From assembly GCA_026552855.1 (NCBI GenBank), contig JAPMTX010000166.1, positions 1 to 32,705 of the forward strand: DNA of 32,705 bases, given 5' to 3'. The stretch is from Candidatus Methanoperedens sp. (GTDB taxonomy: Archaea; Halobacteriota; Methanosarcinia; Methanosarcinales; Methanoperedenaceae). The notes under the pieces are model-generated. The model was not told where the DNA came from. It ran no database searches and saw only the letters and a list, made by a program, of their open reading frames with translations. Below, one piece after another: positions 29,724 through 32,705 of this stretch. The translations under genes and the position numbers were made by a program. Positions within the stretch are counted from its first letter, which is position 1. Each line of letters starts with the position of its first letter.

Positions 29724-30198
29724 CGGGTGAGTTCCGTTTTATCTCATCGACAATAGTATCTGCTATCCGTTCACAATCGGTCCTTCCCATGCCGTCGATG
29801 TGGTGCACTTTCATCGTAAGTATGCCGTTCTCGAGCTGCGCGCGAACTATGTACGAATCCCCCTTGAACGGGACCCGGTCGAACTTTTCATCCAGGAAAG
29901 AGTACTTGAGGGTTACCCTGAAATCAATAGTCCCTTCAGCCTTTACTTCCCCGAGCACGCTCCCAAGGGTGTCATCATTAAGCGGAGAGAAATTGACGCT
30001 TCTATCTGTGATATCGATATTTATGCTTCTTTTTGCTTTGATGGGGCGACCCTTGAGGTCGGGAGAATCTGTGATGAAAGTCCCGAATTTTCCATCCATG
30101 CCTGCTAATGTTTTCACTATATAAGGAAGGTCTGCTCTGAAATTATATTTCCGCTCAAACTCCGGTTTCTGGGGGAACTCATGATAAGTGCGCTTCAT
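29716..30198 (-). CDS. uncharacterised archaeal protein upstream of DUF2240
   Basis: A 160-residue protein with a beta-rich pattern ('RSINIDITDRSVNFSPLND', 'GTIDFRVTLKYSFLDEKFDRV', 'SYIVRAQLENGILTMKVHHIDG') and a C-terminal helix 'TDCERIADTIVDEIKRN'. No signal peptide or cysteine cluster; probably cytoplasmic. I do not recognise the family. An 8-base overlap with DUF2240 suggests the two act in one operon. Confidence 0.65.
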   Translation of the reverse strand: MKRTYHEFPQKPEFERKYNFRADLPYIVKTLAGMDGKFGTFITDSPDLKGRPIKAKRSINIDITDRSVNFSPLNDDTLGSVLGEVKAEGTIDFRVTLKYSFLDEKFDRVPFKGDSYIVRAQLENGILTMKVHHIDGMGRTDCERIADTIVDEIKRNSPDV

Positions 30199-30236
30199 GG
30201 TATGTTGTATCGTCAGGGAATCTTAAAAACTTTCTG

Positions 30237-30593
30237 CTAAGGCGAGCTGCTATAACTTTTTACCGCGTCCCGCAGCGCCCCCACCGACGGCGGCGCGCCC
30301 ACGAAAGCACGCTTGCCATTGATGAATACGGTAGGGACAGCCTGGACTTTGTAGAGGGCTGCTTTCGCATAGCCCTGCGACGTAGCTGTTGATTGCTCAA
30401 CGACCTGGATGCCGGGCACCTGTGCCGCAAGCTGTTTAGCCATAGCAAGCGCGCGCGGGCAGTGCGGACAGGTCGGTGAGGTGAATACCTCGATAATTGT
30501 TGGAGGCTTTGGAGCAAGCACCTCGCGCTGCCGCCTCATGAGTTCTTCAAGCTTCTTCTTTTTTATCTGCGCAAGTTCATTATCTTCGCTCAT
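30237..30593 (-). CDS. glutaredoxin-like thioredoxin-fold protein with CPHC
   Basis: A 118-residue protein. A short charged coil 'ELAQIKKKKLEELMRRQREV' precedes a thioredoxin fold with 'VFTSPTCPHCPRA' (Cys42, Cys45) and the cis-proline 'VQAVPTVFINGKRAF'. It is probably a cytoplasmic thiol reductant or adaptor; the partner is unknown. The coil resembles the N-terminus of PDCD5-type proteins but the match is too short to interpret. ATG 30593 has GGAG eight bases upstream and overlaps the preceding gene by 14 bases; ATG 30632 would overlap it by 53. Confidence 0.8.
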   Translation of the reverse strand: MSEDNELAQIKKKKLEELMRRQREVLAPKPPTIIEVFTSPTCPHCPRALAMAKQLAAQVPGIQVVEQSTATSQGYAKAALYKVQAVPTVFINGKRAFVGAPPSVGALRDAVKSYSSSP

Positions 30594-30876
30594 CCTTCTC
30601 TCTCCGTATCGCTCTGCGTATGGTATTTTCATCTATCCCGTATGAATTTTTCCCGATTACCACTGCGGGGAGTTCTTTGATGTTGTATTTTTTAATTACC
30701 TCAGGGTGGATTGATGTATCTATTATCGAGAATTTCGCGCCCTCTTCGATGGCTATCTTTTTCATGGCTGAAGTGACCTCAGGGGTCGGGTCTTTGGGCA
30801 GCACTGCCATGCCGCAGGTACAGTTTATGCGTTCGTAGGCTAATTCTTTTACGAGCTTGAGTTCGATGGGAGGCAT
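30580..30876 (-). CDS. thioredoxin-fold protein without CxxC
   Basis: A 98-residue protein whose C-terminal half is thioredoxin-like ('FSIIDTSIHPEVIKKYNIKELPAVVIGKNSYGI', with the cis-proline). Where CxxC is expected, it has a 'NCTCGMAVLPKDPTPEV' segment, with Cys19 and Cys21 spaced CxC. It is co-transcribed with the CPHC protein. It may be a redox partner or metal carrier; function unknown. Confidence 0.7.
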   Translation of the reverse strand: MPPIELKLVKELAYERINCTCGMAVLPKDPTPEVTSAMKKIAIEEGAKFSIIDTSIHPEVIKKYNIKELPAVVIGKNSYGIDENTIRRAIRREKDERR

Positions 30877-30936
30877 TGTGATCTGGTATGCTTTGAGGGG
30901 TATTTACTTTTTATGATTGGGTGGTAGAAAAGTATT

Positions 30937-30958
30937 TAAAAGATAAAATTATCTTTTA
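30937..30958. promoter_or_regulatory. 22-base palindrome over the second VapBC promoter
   Basis: TAAAAGATAA (30937-30946) and TTATCTTTTA (30949-30958) are perfect inverted arms separated by AA. They overlap the TATA box 'tatttaaa' (30933-30940) and lie just before the ATG at 30963, so a protein bound here would block TBP. Probable VapB autoregulatory operator. Confidence 0.65.
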
Positions 30959-30962
30959 TAAT

Positions 30963-31241
30963 ATGAGTGAAAATATCAAAGTCAACGAGAAAGATAAACG
31001 CATATTCGACATGCTTCAGGCTGAATTAACGCTCAAGACAGGTAAAAAGTTAACTCAACAGGAGCTGTTCTCAAGTATCCTTGAATTTGTAAGATCAAGA
31101 AAGGAGAACTTTTTTGGCAGGCTTTTTAAACTGCCCCTTTCTGAGAAAGATATAAAGAAAATTAAAAACCTTCAGAGCGACTGGGGCATCAGGACAACTG
31201 AGACAGAGATCGATGCGACGGTTTATGGAGTAGAAAGATGA
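30963..31241 (+). CDS. VapB-like antitoxin, probably leaderless
   Basis: A 92-residue protein of the pattern 'KVNEKDKRIFDMLQAELTLKTGKKLTQQELFSSILEFVRSR', resembling a ribbon-helix-helix-like archaeal antitoxin, with a charged C-terminus that would wrap the toxin. A TATA box is centred 26 bases before the ATG, predicting a leaderless message; the longer frame from 30921 would run through the promoter. Its TGA overlaps the PIN gene ATG (ATGA, 31238-31241). Confidence 0.7.
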   Translation: MSENIKVNEKDKRIFDMLQAELTLKTGKKLTQQELFSSILEFVRSRKENFFGRLFKLPLSEKDIKKIKNLQSDWGIRTTETEIDATVYGVER

Positions 31242-31666
31242 GTATTTTCATAGATAGTGGTATTTTTATCGCATATATTAACAAGAGGGATGAGTACCAT
31301 ACTTCCGCCTCTCATCTAATTGATGATATTATGAGAAATAAATATGGTGCGGCATTTACCTCAGATATGGTTTTTGACGAAACAATAACATTTATCCTTT
31401 ACAAAACAGGGGATATAAATAGGGCAATCAGTATAAGGGATTTGATACTTGGAAACGAGGAAAAAGACGTTCCACGGTTTATAAATTTCTTTTTTATGGA
31501 CGGTGAATTACTTGAGAAAAGCTGGGATACTTTTGTTAAATATGCAGATAAAAGATTGAGCTTTACCGATTGCTCCACAATAGAACTAATGAAAAATAGG
31601 AATATTAAGTATCTGGCAAGTTTTGATGGTGGGTTTGATGGGATAGTGATGAGGGTTGAGTTATGA
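31238..31666 (+). CDS. VapC-like PIN-domain ribonuclease toxin
   Basis: A 142-residue PIN-domain protein with Asp6 in 'FIDSGIFIAYI', Glu48 in 'VFDETITF', Asp111 in 'SFTDCSTIELM' and Asp130/Asp134 in 'ASFDGGFDG'. It fits VapC-type RNA endonucleases. Translation is coupled to the upstream antitoxin. It is unlike the first PIN protein in the window beyond the active site, so the two pairs are not recent duplicates. Confidence 0.82.
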   Translation: MSIFIDSGIFIAYINKRDEYHTSASHLIDDIMRNKYGAAFTSDMVFDETITFILYKTGDINRAISIRDLILGNEEKDVPRFINFFFMDGELLEKSWDTFVKYADKRLSFTDCSTIELMKNRNIKYLASFDGGFDGIVMRVEL

Positions 31667-31787
31667 AGTAATTTGAATAACTTGATATAGTAAAATGTTA
31701 TAGAGCGGTCATAAAATCTAATAAAAGTAATCAGAAAAGAATTTCAACGTTTAATTAAAAAATAGATATTCAATTTAAGGAGTACTT

Positions 31788-32219
31788 ATGTCCAACCGAA
31801 CAGCAATCTTAGAAACCGTAAAAGGCAAAATAAAATTCGAACTTTTCGAAAATGAAGCGCCCATAACCACAAAGAACTTCATAGACCTTACAAACAAAGG
31901 CTTCTACAACGGCTTGACCTTCCACCGCGTAGAGCCCGGATTCGTCATCCAGGGCGGTGACCCCAAAGGCAACGGCACGGGCGGCTCTGGTAAGACCATC
32001 CCTCTGGAGATAGCGCCTTCGCTCACGCACAAGAAAGGCGCAGTAGGCATGGCGCGCTCCCAGGACCCCAACAGCGCAAGCTCTCAGTTCTACATCTGCC
32101 TTGAGGATGCGAAGTTCCTGGACAAGAATTACGCCGTGTTCGGGCAGGTTATCGAGGGTCAGGACGTGGCTTCGAAGATACGGAAGGGCGATAAGATGGT
32201 GAAAGCGACAATTCAATAA
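31788..32219 (+). CDS. cyclophilin-type peptidyl-prolyl isomerase
   Basis: A 143-residue cytoplasmic cyclophilin that speeds proline cis-trans isomerisation. It has the conserved '[24 protein letters not shown]' (catalytic Arg in 'FHR'), '[21 protein letters not shown]' and '[14 protein letters not shown]'. There is no signal peptide. AAGGAG (31779-31784) precedes the ATG. Short archaeal cyclophilins of this length are standard. Confidence 0.95.
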   Translation: MSNRTAILETVKGKIKFELFENEAPITTKNFIDLTNKGFYNGLTFHRVEPGFVIQGGDPKGNGTGGSGKTIPLEIAPSLTHKKGAVGMARSQDPNSASSQFYICLEDAKFLDKNYAVFGQVIEGQDVASKIRKGDKMVKATIQ

Positions 32220-32339
32220 AGTTTACTGAAGGGGCAATTTAAGGCTATCCCACATCTGGTTCAAAAGAACCATAAAGATTTTAGTTCATTCAATCCATCC
32301 TATTACATAAAGAAAGGGGTTTAGGTATTGAGATTATCT
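32220..32339. other. 120-base gap after cyclophilin
   Basis: Nothing recognised. It is AT-rich, without a clear terminator, tRNA or ORF; it leads into the kinase remnant. Confidence 0.3.
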
Positions 32340-32525
32340 GACGCAAGCGGAGGATGGAGGAGGAATTGAAGGGACGGAACAATGACCTTGAGGAACTGAC
32401 GGAGCAGCAGACAGCCGGGCTGAGGGTCATCAATGAATGGCTTCAGCAGGAAACAGGTGAATCCCGGTATCATAGAGCACAGGCAGATGGAGGAGGCATT
32501 GTACAAACCTCATGATGAACTATAG
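32340..32525 (+). pseudogene. remnant of a sensor-kinase coiled-coil linker
   Basis: Two out-of-phase pieces encode linker helices typical of PAS/histidine-kinase proteins: 'RKRRMEEELKGRNNDLEELTEQ..' from about 32342, then, after a shift near 32465, 'IIEHRQMEEALYKPHDEL' to a TAG at 32523. Neither has a catalytic domain. It is a decayed fragment of a sensor kinase, overlapping the next gene's start. Confidence 0.6.
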
Positions 32526-32705
32526 CCCCAGGAATAAATCCCGGTACATCTATCAATCTCCTTATAGATTACTCATAATGCTGGCCCTTTCGATTTTTAT
32601 TTCCGAAACCTTTTTAATGATACTTCTGGCTCTACTACCGCCTCTTCCCCTTTGGAGAGAAGTGCTCATCGATTCTGCCTTTCTTGTTGTTCTTCTTTCC
32701 CCTAT
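32512..32705 (+). CDS. N-terminus of a sensor-kinase-like membrane protein, cut by the window end
   Basis: The open frame from ATG 32512 (or 32515) reads to the window edge with 64 codons. It starts 'MMNYSPRNKSRYIYQ' and has one hydrophobic helix (about 20-42) and the beginning of a second, with the spacer 'PPLPLWREVLIDS'. This short two-helix opening is common in membrane sensor histidine kinases of Methanosarcinales. The rest, including any kinase domain, is outside. The SD-like GGAGGAGG lies rather far upstream. Confidence 0.55.
   Translation, partial: MMNYSPRNKSRYIYQSPYRLLIMLALSIFISETFLMILLALLPPLPLWREVLIDSAFLVVLLSP

Overview
The window is archaeal. Its genes include transcription factor E, RpoL, Csl4, archaeal NAC, aTrm56, an archaeal beta-CASP RNase, a HARP-type RNase P, DUF2551 and DUF2240 proteins, and the methanogenesis marker MtxX/Mmp4. 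Promoters are TATA-type and Shine-Dalgarno sites read GGAG or GGTGAT. MtxX, the DUF2298, DUF5667 and SnoaL-like proteins, and a two-helix sensor-kinase N-terminus at the right edge suggest Methanosarcinales, possibly an ANME-2d/Methanoperedens-like lineage. That placement is inference and was not tested by alignment.

Left part (1-4850): two convergent winged-helix genes; a two-helix membrane protein divergent from aroD; a membrane-anchored winged-helix regulator; a secreted DUF5667 protein with a charged three-unit tail and a good intrinsic-type terminator; and a SnoaL-like gene behind a long structured leader with short ORFs. Middle (5061-12534): an RNA-processing run (aCPSF2-type RNase with an apparent ATT start, trm56, ATP-grasp, tfe), a lone DUF2551 gene, then a tight operon A-type Fe-S carrier / nac / proC / mtxX / trm5-like, and a small HELGH membrane protein. 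A 200-base gap after it holds a promoter-like box followed by a long stem-loop, a candidate non-coding RNA.

12735-21633: an AbrB-like protein, a nucleoside 2-deoxyribosyltransferase, DUF2298 and thiI. A minus-strand set follows: a secreted thioredoxin whose tail resembles an archaeosortase signal, then a translationally coupled trio (4-helix membrane protein, unknown protein, B12-type radical SAM). Next come a small leaderless membrane protein and a HARP RNase P coupled to another membrane protein.

21741-32705: a small basic protein, a PAP2 phosphatase, a Thr/Pro-rich lipoprotein, and wHTH-rtcB. An AT-rich cassette (SIR2-like gene with a late frameshift, then a VapBC-like pair) sits between rtcB and a conserved information-processing run (methyltransferase, METTL5-like, csl4, rpoL, with convergent DUF2240). 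After it come a pair of thioredoxin-fold genes, a second VapBC pair whose promoter is overlapped by a 22-bp palindrome, cyclophilin, and a decayed sensor-kinase fragment abutting a fresh kinase start that runs off the end. No tRNA, rRNA, CRISPR array or transposase was seen. The recurring theme is RNA processing and modification (aCPSF2-type RNase, Trm56, Trm5-like, ThiI, HARP, RtcB, METTL5-like, Csl4) with small toxin-antitoxin and defence insertions.
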